Origin: a virus
Length of the DNA: 20,028 nt
Strand: one strand, 5' to 3'
IMG/VR virus record: IMGVR_UViG_3300035670_001500
Coordinates: 1 to 20,028 of that record
The stretch's first letter is position 1. Each line of letters opens with the position of its first letter. Below the pieces are notes generated by a model. It worked only from the letters and a program-made list of their open reading frames with translations, did no database searches and was not told where the DNA came from. A program made the translations under genes and the position numbers. Positions 12,514 through 19,837 of this stretch are shown in pieces.

Positions 12514-13593
12514 TCAGCCAATTGCTGGAGCAGTGAGAGCAACAGAAGTGCTATCAGCAGCAGCAAGATCGAGAGGGAAGTTATGAGCATTACGCTCGTG
12601 CATTACTTCCATACCAAGACCACCACGATTGAGGATGTCTGCCCAAGTGTTGATCACATGACCCTGACTATCCTGAATAGACTGGTTAAAGTTGAAACCA
12701 TTCAGGTTGAATGCCATGGTGCTAACACCAAGAGCAGTAAACCAGATACCAACAACAGGCCAAGCAGCAAGGAAGAAGTGAAGTGAACGAGAGTTGTTGA
12801 ACGAGGCGTACTGGAAGATCAGGCGACCGAAGTAACCATGAGCAGCTACAATGTTGTAGGTCTCTTCTTCTTGTCCAAACTTGTACCCATAGTTCTGTGA
12901 CTCGTTTTCTGTAGTCTCACGAACAAGACTAGAGGTGACAAGAGATCCGTGCATAGCAGAGAAAAGAGAACCACCGAAGACACCAGCAACTCCCAGCATA
13001 TGGAAAGGGTGCATAAGAATGTTGTGTTCTGCCTGGAAAACAAGCATGTAGTTGAAAGTTCCCGAAATCCCAAGAGGCATTGCGTCACTGAAGGATCCTT
13101 GACCAAAGGGATAGACCAGGAACACTGCAGAAGCAGCAGCAACGGGTGCAGAGTAGGCAACACAAATCCAAGGACGCATGCCCAATCTGTAAGACAGTTC
13201 CCATTCACGACCCATGTAGGCATAGATACCAATTAGAAAATGGAATACGACCAATTGGAATGGTCCACCGTTATATAGCCATTCATCAAGTGAATTTGCT
13301 TCCCAGATAGGATAAAAGTGAAGACCGATAGCGTTGCTTGATGGAACAACAGCACCAGAAATGATGTTGTTGCCATACATTAATGAACCAGCAACAGGTT
13401 CACGGATACCGTCGATATCGACAGGGGGAGCAGCAATAAAAGCAACGATGAAACAGATAGTAGCAGCCAGGAGAGTGGGGATCATCAGGGTGCCAAACCA
13501 ACCGACATAAAGACGGTTGTCTGTGCTGGTGATCCAACTACAAAACTGTTCCCAAGTGCTTTCTTGCCGACGTTGGGCAATTGAAGCGACCAT
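12514..13593 (-). CDS. psbA: Photosystem II D1 protein
   Basis: A full-length 359-aa D1 that replaces photodamaged host D1 during infection. All key residues are in register: TyrZ Y161, D170, E189, H190, pheophytin-side E130, chlorophyll ligand H198, iron ligands H215 and H272, plastoquinone site F255 and S264, and manganese ligands H332, E333, H337, D342 and A344. Processing after A344 would release a 15-residue tail, [16 protein letters not shown]130 is the high-light (D1:2-like) state. Five membrane helices are evident. It has its own strong sigma70 promoter, a leader hairpin, a GGAG ribosome site and a terminator, and so is a monocistronic unit. GC-richer codon use than its neighbours suggests host origin. 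No intron is present. Confidence 0.99.
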   Translation of the reverse strand: MVASIAQRRQESTWEQFCSWITSTDNRLYVGWFGTLMIPTLLAATICFIVAFIAAPPVDIDGIREPVAGSLMYGNNIISGAVVPSSNAIGLHFYPIWEANSLDEWLYNGGPFQLVVFHFLIGIYAYMGREWELSYRLGMRPWICVAYSAPVAAASAVFLVYPFGQGSFSDAMPLGISGTFNYMLVFQAEHNILMHPFHMLGVAGVFGGSLFSAMHGSLVTSSLVRETTENESQNYGYKFGQEEETYNIVAAHGYFGRLIFQYASFNNSRSLHFFLAAWPVVGIWFTALGVSTMAFNLNGFNFNQSIQDSQGHVINTWADILNRGGLGMEVMHERNAHNFPLDLAAADSTSVALTAPAIG

Positions 13594-13631
13594 AGATAAT
13601 ACTCCGAGTAATTGGGGGAATGTATGTTAAG

Positions 13632-13671
13632 AACAAATGTTAAGAATTATGAGGAATTCGTAACATTTGTT
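13632..13671 (-). promoter_or_regulatory. Stem-loop at the 5' end of the psbA transcript
   Basis: A perfect 11-bp inverted repeat, AACAAATGTTA/TAACATTTGTT, with an 18-nt loop. The predicted start of transcription is about 13674, so the hairpin would be essentially 5'-terminal in psbA mRNA. It could stabilise the message or bind a regulator; function is inferred. Confidence 0.6.
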
Positions 13672-13680
13672 TACTTATTT

Positions 13681-13709
13681 AGTATAGCAGGACACATCAG
13701 ATCTGTCAA
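13681..13709 (-). promoter_or_regulatory. psbA: psbA promoter (sigma70 type)
   Basis: TTGACA (13709-13704), 17 nt, TATACT (13686-13681): a near-consensus promoter, 88 nt before the psbA start codon. This predicts early transcription by host RNA polymerase. Confidence 0.85.
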
Positions 13710-13723
13710 GCCAAAAAAAGGAG

Positions 13724-13731
13724 TATAAATA
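13724..13731 (+). promoter_or_regulatory. Late promoter box 1 before the tail fibre
   Basis: An exact TATAAATA. It sits in the centre of a GAGTATAAATACTC palindrome whose minus-strand copy is followed by seven T, so on the opposite strand it also looks like a small terminator just upstream of the psbA promoter. Confidence 0.6.
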
Positions 13732-13778
13732 CTCAGTTGTGTCAGATTCTAAATTGGCATAGGAGAAGGTTCCAGTCA

Positions 13779-13786
13779 TATAAATA
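13779..13786 (+). promoter_or_regulatory. Late promoter box 2 before the tail fibre
   Basis: An exact TATAAATA, 50 nt before the fibre start codon. Confidence 0.6.
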
Positions 13787-13793
13787 CGATCCC

Positions 13794-13801
13794 TATAAAT
13801 A
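13794..13801 (+). promoter_or_regulatory. Late promoter box 3 before the tail fibre
   Basis: An exact CTATAAATA late consensus, 15 nt after box 2 and 34 nt before the fibre ATG; the best candidate for the main late start. Confidence 0.7.
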
Positions 13802-13835
13802 GTTGAACGACAAGTTCCACCAAAAGCATAGTGTA

Positions 13836-16800
13836 ATGGCAGACCGTTTTCCCTTAATCGTCAATGCTAGTTCTAGAAAAATTGAAGAGATGGTATCTGG
13901 TGATAACCTAGATCTCACTGGCAATGGCATAGCAATAAATGGTAACGTTGGTATTAGCGGTCAATATTTAAAAAGCACTGGTACTGGTTTAGTTTGGGAT
14001 AGTCCAGGTAATGTTTATTTAACTACTGTACAAACGCTTACTAATAAAACTATTGAATCTAGTTTTCTGTCTGGAACAACAAATACTTTTATTAATATTC
14101 CAAACTCAGCATTAGTTAATAGTTCAATCACTGTTAATGGAACTGCTATTGCTTTGGGTGGGTCTGTAGTAACACCAGATAATAACACAACCTACAGTAT
14201 TTCTGCTTTAGATGGCGCTGCTGGTAAGAAAATTGTTCGTTTAACATCTGGTGGAAATTTTGGATCTGGTGTAGATGATGATGTAACATTTGTAGCTGGA
14301 ACTAATGTTACTCTTGCCAGAGTTGGAGATGAAATAACAATTAATTCGAGTTATGTTGATACAAATACCGTAACCAGACTTGCTGGATCTGGTGGTGTTT
14401 TTCAATCTGGTGATGTTACTATTGCCGCTAGTGGATCGGTTTCTGTATCTCAAGTTGGTAATACGATTACATTAACTGGTGTAGATACAAATACGATAAC
14501 AAGATTAAGGGGAACTGCCTCTGGCACATACGAATCTGGAGACATCAGTATTCTTGCTTCTGGCGCTACCACAGTATCTCAATCTGGAACCGATATTACT
14601 ATATCATCTGTGGATACGATTACCAGAGTACGTGGCACTGGAGGATCTTTCCAGTCAGGTGACATTACAATTGCTGCTTCTGGTTCTTCAACAGTAGCTC
14701 AAGTTGGAAATACAATTACGATTGATTCATCATATGTAGATACTATTACCAGAGTTAGAGGAACTACTTCTGGTGTATATGAAAGTGGTGATATCACATT
14801 TGTAGCAAGTGGTGCTACTACTGTTACCCAGAACGGGAAAACCATAACAATATCATCTGTCAATACTGATACTGGAGCATCATTTACAGCTAGTAAAGGC
14901 ACAGTATTAAATGCTTTAAACTTTGAGCTCAAGAATGCTGATAATTTAACTAATAGTAGAATTTTAAAGTGGGATACTTCCAATACTCAGTTAGTTAGTG
15001 GAATTATAGAAGATGATGGATCTTTAATCACGATTAATGGTGACTTAAAAGTTACTGGTACTACAACAACTGTCGAATCACAAACTCTTGTAATTGCTGA
15101 TGCCCAAATTGAACTAAGAAGGGGTTTAAATTTAACTGGAACTGATGGTGGCATTCAAGTTAACAGAACAACTAACGCTTTAGGATTAGTACAAACTTAT
15201 TCAGCACTTCAGTGGTTTGAGAGTGGTGGATATTGGAGAACATACGATGGATCTGTATCTCAAAGATTAGTTACTGAAGGAGAAATTCAAACACTCACGA
15301 ACAAAACATTATCATCACCAACACTAACCAACCCAACTCTAGGAATTGCTACAGCAACATCTATCAATGGTCTGACAATTTCACAGACTGTTGCTGGAAC
15401 TTTGACTATTGCTAGTAACAAAACATTTACTGTAAATAATACACTTACTTTTACTGGAACCGACACTGCTTCAGTAGCATTTGGTTCTGGTGGTACTGTT
15501 GCTTACACTTCAAACAACCTCTCTGTTTTTGCTAACACAACCTCTGCTCAGTTGAGAGGTATTTTAACAGATGAAACGGGAACTGGTGTTGCTGTGTTTG
15601 GAACCAATCCTCGTTTCACAACAAGTATTACAACTCAATCAACATCATTTGATGTTTTTAATACTGGGGCTACAACTGTTAATGCCTTCGGTGCTGGAAC
15701 AAATATAACAATCGGTGCTACAACAGGCACAACAACAATTAGAAATGCTCTAGCAGTTGATGGAAATACAACTTTGGGAAATGCTGCTGGTGATACAATT
15801 ACCATCACTGGTATTTTAAATTCCGAAAATAATGATATTATCATTAGAGGATCATCAATTGCTCCTATTGCTATTGGTAGAGGTGGAAACGCTATTGTGT
15901 CCAATACTAGGGTTGGATTTAATGCCCTAAATTCAAATACAACTGGATCTCAAAATGCTGCTTTTGGATATGAAGCAGCACTTTCGTTAAATTCTGGAGC
16001 AAGTAATACAGCATTTGGTTATCAAGCACTTAGAGCTGCTAATACTGGTATTGCTAACGTTGCTGTTGGTAGAGGATCTGCTCTAAATCTATTGGATGGT
16101 GATAAAAACGTTTCTGTTGGCACTAGCTCTCTTACAGAAAACCAGATTGGTAACTCTAACGTATGTATAGGACACTATGCTGGATATAATTGCCTTGGTT
16201 CTGGCAACGTATTAATTGGTCCAGCAGATGATGAAAACAGTACAAACTCTACATATCAACCACCATCTATAAGTGGAGATAGACAATTAATCATTGGTTC
16301 TGGAACTGGAACGTGGTTGAGAGGAGATGCTAATTTCGATGTTACTGCTCCACAAAACTTTAACGTTGGTAATAATTTAGTAGTAAGTGGTAATCTAACT
16401 GTCAATGGAACCACAACTACAATTAATTCAAGTGTAATTTCTGTTGATGATAAATCACTTGAACTGGGTAGTGTTATTGCTGGTACATTTTCTGCCAATG
16501 TAGTATCAGGTAGTTCTACAATATCAGGAGTTTCTCCAATGGTTGGATTAATTCCTGGTGTTGCAGTTGCTTCAACAACAGCTGGCATTAGTGTTCCTGT
16601 TGGCACTGTAATTGTTTCAATCATAGGAACAACAGCATTTCTAAGTAATATCGTAACTGGTACAGGGTCTGCTACATTCACTACAGATGGAGCAACAGAT
16701 CTCACAGCTAATGGTGGAGGAGTTATTCTCAAAGGAACCACAGACAAGTCTATTACATGGTCTGACACTACAGATGCTTGGACATCTACAGAACACTTTG

Positions 16801-17780
16801 ACCTTGCCACTGGTAAAGCATACAGAATTGGTAACGTTCAAATTGCTAATGGCAATACAACTACGATTGGTCCTGCTACAGGATCTTGGAGTTTAGGTGC
16901 TGGTGTTACTGCTTCCAGTTTAACTTCTGTTGGAACTCTAACAAGTCTCAACACTTCAGGAACGATTACATCTTCATTCCCTACTGTAGGTTCAGCAGCA
17001 TTAACATTAACAAATGATGCTGCTACTAATCTTGCTAACAGCACATTTAGTATTGCCAAGACAGTTAAAGGTGGTATTCACTTTGGTAATGCTGCTGGAA
17101 CTGGTGGTGCTGCTAGACAGGTTGCTATCACATTCCGTGGTAACTCAACCGATGAAGCACAAGCAGGTATCTATGTAATCAACAACAACACTATCGGAAC
17201 GGCAATGACACTTGCTACGACCGATAACTATACCACTGGTCCTCAGCAAGGTCTTACTATCTCACATACTGGAGATATTACTGTCAATAGAGGCAACCTA
17301 GTCATCGGAACATCTGGCAAAGGTATTGACTTCTCTGCTAATGCCAACGCCTCTGGCATGACTTCTGAGTTGTTAGCGGATTATGAGGAGGGAACTTTTA
17401 GTCCTACTGCTTTTGGAAATAGCACTGCTGGAACAACAACATATGGACTTCAATATGGTATGTATGTAAAAATTGGAAACTTGTGTCATTTCCAAGTTAG
17501 GATGCAAGTAACTAATATGACTGGAACGGGTGATTTGATACTGGGCGGTCTTCCATTCACCGCATTTAACGATTCGGAAAGAGCATATGGATCTGTTGCT
17601 GTTGGTTACTTAGATAATCTTTCTTTTGGAAATGTCGCTGATACCCATTTAGCTTTGTATACTAGCACAAATAGTACTAATGTTATAGTTAGAAGTTCTG
17701 GAAACAACAGAACTAGCACTGCGGTTCCAGTTGATACTGGTTTTACTATTCTTTATAGTGGAACATATAGAACAGCGTAA
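13836..17780 (+). CDS. Large repeat-rich tail fibre / host-recognition protein
   Basis: A 1314-aa virion protein starting MADRFPLIVNASSRKIEEMV, the usual opening of cyanomyovirus fibre proteins. The frame is open from a TTG at 13803, but the ATG at 13836 is chosen because the conserved start lies there. Order: an N-terminal attachment segment with QTLTNKTI motifs; about residues 120-345, alternating beta-repeats (RVRGT-SGDI-ASG-TVxQ); VNGTTTT/VTGTTTT modules with a second TLTNKTL motif; about 690-800, YadA/Hep-Hag-like repeats (GSQNAAFGYEA, ASNTAFGYQA, NVAVGRGSAL); and a C-terminal domain starting SELLADYEEGTFSPTAF that probably binds the receptor. It should form a trimeric beta-helical fibre. 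Three late promoter boxes precede it. Confidence 0.85.
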   Translation: MADRFPLIVNASSRKIEEMVSGDNLDLTGNGIAINGNVGISGQYLKSTGTGLVWDSPGNVYLTTVQTLTNKTIESSFLSGTTNTFINIPNSALVNSSITVNGTAIALGGSVVTPDNNTTYSISALDGAAGKKIVRLTSGGNFGSGVDDDVTFVAGTNVTLARVGDEITINSSYVDTNTVTRLAGSGGVFQSGDVTIAASGSVSVSQVGNTITLTGVDTNTITRLRGTASGTYESGDISILASGATTVSQSGTDITISSVDTITRVRGTGGSFQSGDITIAASGSSTVAQVGNTITIDSSYVDTITRVRGTTSGVYESGDITFVASGATTVTQNGKTITISSVNTDTGASFTASKGTVLNALNFELKNADNLTNSRILKWDTSNTQLVSGIIEDDGSLITINGDLKVTGTTTTVESQTLVIADAQIELRRGLNLTGTDGGIQVNRTTNALGLVQTYSALQWFESGGYWRTYDGSVSQRLVTEGEIQTLTNKTLSSPTLTNPTLGIATATSINGLTISQTVAGTLTIASNKTFTVNNTLTFTGTDTASVAFGSGGTVAYTSNNLSVFANTTSAQLRGILTDETGTGVAVFGTNPRFTTSITTQSTSFDVFNTGATTVNAFGAGTNITIGATTGTTTIRNALAVDGNTTLGNAAGDTITITGILNSENNDIIIRGSSIAPIAIGRGGNAIVSNTRVGFNALNSNTTGSQNAAFGYEAALSLNSGASNTAFGYQALRAANTGIANVAVGRGSALNLLDGDKNVSVGTSSLTENQIGNSNVCIGHYAGYNCLGSGNVLIGPADDENSTNSTYQPPSISGDRQLIIGSGTGTWLRGDANFDVTAPQNFNVGNNLVVSGNLTVNGTTTTINSSVISVDDKSLELGSVIAGTFSANVVSGSSTISGVSPMVGLIPGVAVASTTAGISVPVGTVIVSIIGTTAFLSNIVTGTGSATFTTDGATDLTANGGGVILKGTTDKSITWSDTTDAWTSTEHFDLATGKAYRIGNVQIANGNTTTIGPATGSWSLGAGVTASSLTSVGTLTSLNTSGTITSSFPTVGSAALTLTNDAATNLANSTFSIAKTVKGGIHFGNAAGTGGAARQVAITFRGNSTDEAQAGIYVINNNTIGTAMTLATTDNYTTGPQQGLTISHTGDITVNRGNLVIGTSGKGIDFSANANASGMTSELLADYEEGTFSPTAFGNSTAGTTTYGLQYGMYVKIGNLCHFQVRMQVTNMTGTGDLILGGLPFTAFNDSERAYGSVAVGYLDNLSFGNVADTHLALYTSTNSTNVIVRSSGNNRTSTAVPVDTGFTILYSGTYRTA
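14190..14865 (+). repeat. Tandem repeat block in the fibre (about 40-residue units)
   Basis: At least four well-matched units and a degenerate first one, each with SGD-x3-ASG-x2-V-Q-x-G-x2-ITI. They alternate in type: FQSGD/IAASGS/QVGNTIT units (14358 onward and about 14615 onward) with YESGD/ASGATTV/ITISSV units, so the pair appears to have been duplicated together. Confidence 0.75.
15911..16225 (+). repeat. YadA/Hep-Hag-like repeats in the fibre
   Basis: Degenerate 14-24-residue repeats of the form N-x-A-x-G-x2-A-L (GFNALN, AAFGYEAA, TAFGYQAL, VAVGRGSAL, VSVGTSSL, VCIGHYAG, VLIGPA). These form left-handed beta-rolls in trimeric adhesins. Confidence 0.75.
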
Positions 17781-17824
17781 TAAATAACTCTGCCTAAACC
17801 TGTCTTGTTCGGAGAATAACCCTA

Positions 17825-18079
17825 ATGGCATTAGAAGAAGTTTCAGTAGTAGATAAAGTTGAAGTTCTACTCAACGGATCTATTCAAGTAAGAAGAAGAG
17901 ATCAAATTCTCAAAGATGGTGTAGAAGTTGCTGCTACTTACCATCGTCATGTAGTCAATCCTGGTGATGATGTAAGCAACGAAGATCCAAGAGTTGCTGC
18001 TATCGCTGCTGCTACTTGGACCGAAGAAGTTGTTGCTGCTTACCAGGCATCACTACCACAACCAGAAGTAACTGAATAA
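17825..18079 (+). CDS. 84-aa conserved protein downstream of the tail fibre
   Basis: MALEEVSVVDKVEVLLNGSI then QVRRRDQILKDGVEVAATYH and RHVVNPGDDV. This beta-hairpin-rich KVEVL-x-GxIQVR/DGVEV-x4-HRHV-PGDD pattern recurs in phage tail regions just after fibre genes, where it is usually left unnamed. It lies 44 nt after the fibre stop on the same strand, behind GGAG, so is probably late and fibre-associated (virion part or assembly helper). A convergent terminator follows. Function not established. Confidence 0.75.
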   Translation: MALEEVSVVDKVEVLLNGSIQVRRRDQILKDGVEVAATYHRHVVNPGDDVSNEDPRVAAIAAATWTEEVVAAYQASLPQPEVTE

Positions 18080-18080
18080 T

Positions 18081-18120
18081 AAAAAAAGGGACCGTCCTGT
18101 TATTTGGCAGGGGTCCCTTT
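18081..18120 (-). terminator. Terminator between convergent units (hli side strongest)
   Basis: Stem AAAGGGACC/GGTCCCTTT (18085-18093 with 18112-18120), continued by CCTG/CAGG after a 2-nt bulge. On the minus strand the stem runs into seven T (18087-18081), so it ends the leftward hli transcript. On the plus strand only TTT follows, giving weaker termination of the fibre unit. Confidence 0.8.
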
Positions 18121-18152
18121 GGCTTGCGCCGACGATATTCAATTAATATTTA

Positions 18153-18272
18153 TCACCAAACACCAGGGATTAGCTGCCCAGTAGTCATGTAAGTTCCAAC
18201 AGCAATGACGAAACCGAGCATTGCCAAACGAGCGTTGAGAATTTCAGCCTCAGGAGTAAATCCAAATTTCAT
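18153..18272 (-). CDS. hli: High-light-inducible protein (39 aa)
   Basis: A short one-helix Hli/Scp protein: MKFGFTPEAEILNARLAMLG followed by FVIAVGTYMTTGQLIPGVW. The chlorophyll-binding motif ExxNxRxAMxGF is intact (E10, N13, R15, A17, M18, G20). It should bind chlorophyll/carotenoid and protect photosystem II in the thylakoid, complementing phage D1. AAGGAG sits 8 nt before the ATG and overlaps the stop of the upstream peptide. It is last in the operon from the promoter at 18590-18618. Confidence 0.93.
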   Translation of the reverse strand: MKFGFTPEAEILNARLAMLGFVIAVGTYMTTGQLIPGVW

Positions 18273-18283
18273 AATTGTTCTCC

Positions 18284-18370
18284 TTAATAAGTTTCAGACA
18301 GTTTGTTAATAGAGTGTGCCAAAAGCACAAGAAAAGTGATGCTGGTTACAGTAAAAATTACTTCAGTCAT
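18284..18370 (-). CDS. 28-aa membrane peptide between two hli genes
   Basis: MTEVIFTVTSITFLVLLAHS followed by INKLSETY: a single hydrophobic helix with a polar end. Its ATG overlaps the TGA of the upstream hli (TGATG), indicating coupled translation. The size and topology resemble low-mass photosystem or cytochrome subunits, but the sequence does not let me name one. Confidence 0.65.
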   Translation of the reverse strand: MTEVIFTVTSITFLVLLAHSINKLSETY

Positions 18371-18573
18371 CAGAAGACACCGAAGAAGAGTTTGCCAGTG
18401 AGAGCATAAGAAATAGCCCCAGCAACAATACCGACCATAGCCCAGCGTCCATTGTACTTCTCCTTTACTTGGTTGGGAGTGTCCATTCCGTAGTTTTCGT
18501 AGTACATAGTGGGCTCTTGTGCCCACATATTTTGCTGACCACGATCATTAGTTGTTACAGTCATTAGATTCAT
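18370..18573 (-). CDS. hli: High-light-inducible protein (67 aa)
   Basis: A second Hli protein with a polar N-terminus (WAQEPTMYYENYGMDTPNQV) and one helix carrying EKYNGRWAMVGIVAGAISYA, the ExxNGRxAMxGI chlorophyll-binding motif, ending LTGKLFFGVF. A longer form than its neighbour, typical of phage and Prochlorococcus multicopy hli. The ATG at 18573 is 17 nt after the promoter -10; an ATG three codons later is equally possible, neither having a good ribosome site. First gene of the hli operon. Confidence 0.92.
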   Translation of the reverse strand: MNLMTVTTNDRGQQNMWAQEPTMYYENYGMDTPNQVKEKYNGRWAMVGIVAGAISYALTGKLFFGVF

Positions 18574-18589
18574 TAAGAATTGTTACACT

Positions 18590-18618
18590 AGTATATATGA
18601 AAAAAGGAGATTTGTCAA
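18590..18618 (-). promoter_or_regulatory. hli operon promoter overlapping the 2OG-oxygenase stop
   Basis: TTGACA (18618-18613), 17 nt containing TTTTTT, TATACT (18595-18590). The oxygenase TGA lies within the -35. GGGG (18622-18619) can pair only imperfectly with CTCC (18609-18606), so the terminator half found at similar sites is weak here. Confidence 0.8.
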
Positions 18619-19271
18619 CCCCACATACGAAGCAAGTTATTATGTGATTTACAAATCAAATCAAACTCTTCAGTCTTTCCCTGATTTGCCAACAGAGACA
18701 TTTTAGCAGAATTCAAATCAAAAAGCAACTCCCTTTGATAGGGATCTTTAACTCTACTTTCAACCCAACCACAACAAACAAGACGGGTGCCAGAAGTAAC
18801 TTCAGTAACTTCATGTAATGTAGAAGAAGGATAGAGGATAGCATCACCAGATTTTAATTTGATACCATCAAATTCTTCTGATACCAAATAACCACCTTCA
18901 TATTCACTCGGATCATTTAAAAATATAGTGAATGAAAGATCAGTTCTTCGTCCGTTAATAAAAGCATTATCAACATGATCACCATACTTTCCACCTTCGG
19001 TTGTTTTACTGAAGATAAAAGAATGAATTTTCTTGGGCACAGAAAACGAATTGAATAACAAATTCTTGCCAAGAACATGCCCGACAAGTCCAACTAATTT
19101 TTCATATGCTGGACAGAATTGATTAAGTTGTTTATTCACTTTTACTTGGGAAGCAGCAATACCAGCTGTAGTAGTACCGTCTTCCCACCACTTAGGATCT
19201 TCTTCGTCAATAATTCTAATTGCTTTGTCAAGATCAGTTTGACTAAGAAGATCCTCAATCGTCAAGTACAT
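18615..19271 (-). CDS. 2OG-Fe(II) oxygenase, PKHD type
   Basis: A 218-aa 2-oxoglutarate/iron-dependent hydroxylase like the PiuC/YbiX group. The iron triad is H99-x-D101 (KYGDHVDNAF) and H153 (YPSSTLHEVTEV), and R163 (SGTRLVCCGWVES) would bind 2-oxoglutarate. GGYLVSEEFDGIKLKSGDAI is the typical core. These genes are very common in cyanomyoviruses; the substrate is not known. The C-terminal 40 residues form a helical tail. The ATG lies 4 nt after the preceding gene, without a good ribosome site, suggesting coupling. Confidence 0.9.
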   Translation of the reverse strand: MYLTIEDLLSQTDLDKAIRIIDEEDPKWWEDGTTTAGIAASQVKVNKQLNQFCPAYEKLVGLVGHVLGKNLLFNSFSVPKKIHSFIFSKTTEGGKYGDHVDNAFINGRRTDLSFTIFLNDPSEYEGGYLVSEEFDGIKLKSGDAILYPSSTLHEVTEVTSGTRLVCCGWVESRVKDPYQRELLFDLNSAKMSLLANQGKTEEFDLICKSHNNLLRMWG

Positions 19272-19275
19272 AGTA

Positions 19276-19560
19276 TCAAAGTTTCAGGGTAGCATCACCT
19301 TTGTAGCATACGTGGCGGGGAGCAGGAATACCTTTGAATTCCACCTTACCTTCACCAAGTTTTTTAACAATCTCTTCTACCTTAAAGCAAGTGAGATAAG
19401 GAGAGAGTTCTCCATCAACAGCAACTGCTTCACCAGCAGTAACAGCCTCAGCAGTAGATTTTGCTTGAGGACCAGCAGTAAGAGATTTAATTACAACAGG
19501 AGCGCCAAGAGCAATAGCAATAGCGGCACCAAAAAGAATAGCAATATTAGATTTAGACAT
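19276..19560 (-). CDS. 94-aa membrane-anchored or exported hypothetical protein
   Basis: Residues 4-27 are hydrophobic (NIAILFGAAIAIALGAPVVI), an anchor or uncleaved signal, followed by an Ala/Val-rich linker and a small domain with two cysteines, C58 (YLTCFKVEEIVKKLGEG) and C85 (PAPRHVCYKGD), which may form a disulphide. GCGAGG lies before the ATG, 4 nt after the preceding stop. Function is unknown. With its upstream neighbour it makes a pair of small envelope proteins. Confidence 0.65.
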   Translation of the reverse strand: MSKSNIAILFGAAIAIALGAPVVIKSLTAGPQAKSTAEAVTAGEAVAVDGELSPYLTCFKVEEIVKKLGEGKVEFKGIPAPRHVCYKGDATLKL

Positions 19561-19564
19561 TTAA

Positions 19565-19732
19565 TTACCTCGCTTGTGGGAGCATCATCTTTACACCTTC
19601 ACCAAGAAGACCTTCACCTTCATTAGTCAAAGCAGCATTTACAAGACCACCGCCAATAGCAAGAGTGGCAGCAGCAGCAATCAAAAGACGTTTGGAAGTC
19701 TTTGATTTTTTTGAAATTGTTTGTTCTGTCAT
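19565..19732 (-). CDS. 55-aa small membrane protein
   Basis: A lysine-rich start (MTEQTISKKSKTSKRL), a hydrophobic Ala/Gly segment (LIAAAATLAIGGGLVNAALT), then a Gly/Glu-rich tail GEGLLGEGVKMML. It reads as a signal or anchor with a short tail. First gene after a near-perfect promoter (19755-19783); the two following genes are 4 nt apart each, forming one operon through the oxygenase. The ribosome site is weak. No family recognised. Confidence 0.6.
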   Translation of the reverse strand: MTEQTISKKSKTSKRLLIAAAATLAIGGGLVNAALTNEGEGLLGEGVKMMLPQAR

Positions 19733-19754
19733 GGTTCCAATTAGGAAGACTAAT

Positions 19755-19788
19755 ATTATATATTAAAAAAGGGGGTTTGTCAACCCCC
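19755..19788 (-). promoter_or_regulatory. Composite terminator/promoter (ends beta-barrel gene, starts 55-aa/oxygenase operon)
   Basis: Hairpin GGGGGTT-GACA-AACCCCC (19788-19771) followed by TTTTTT is a textbook terminator. The same bases give TTGACA (19783-19778), a 17-nt spacer and TATAAT (19760-19755), a perfect sigma70 promoter whose -35 spans the loop. Confidence 0.85.
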
Positions 19789-19800
19789 TAATATGCTATA

Positions 19801-19817
19801 TCTTGATTATATCAAGA
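19801..19817. repeat. Small inverted repeat after the beta-barrel gene
   Basis: TCTTGAT-TAT-ATCAAGA, a 7-bp palindrome 21 nt after the stop codon, with no T-tract. It may protect the 3' end of the message or be incidental. Confidence 0.35.
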
Positions 19818-19837
19818 ATAATGATAAGGTTTAGTTA

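Noticed and set aside
12846-13236. Open frames overlapping psbA on both strands
   Set aside because: They lie wholly inside psbA, whose every functional residue is in register; they are by-products of its GC-richer codon use.
12514-13593. Possible psbA intron or homing endonuclease, known from other cyanophages
   Set aside because: The D1 frame is continuous over 359 residues and the flanks hold no endonuclease ORF.
16256-16810. 184-codon antisense frame in the fibre gene
   Set aside because: Val/Pro/Thr-rich shadow of the Gly/Thr/Asn repeats; no start signals.
18145-18152. ATAAATA late-like box on the minus strand after the short hli gene
   Set aside because: No minus-strand gene begins downstream before the terminator; chance match in AT-rich sequence.
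19796-19825. TATAAT within the palindrome after the beta-barrel gene
   Set aside because: No acceptable -35 at the right distance, and a much better promoter lies 45 nt downstream.
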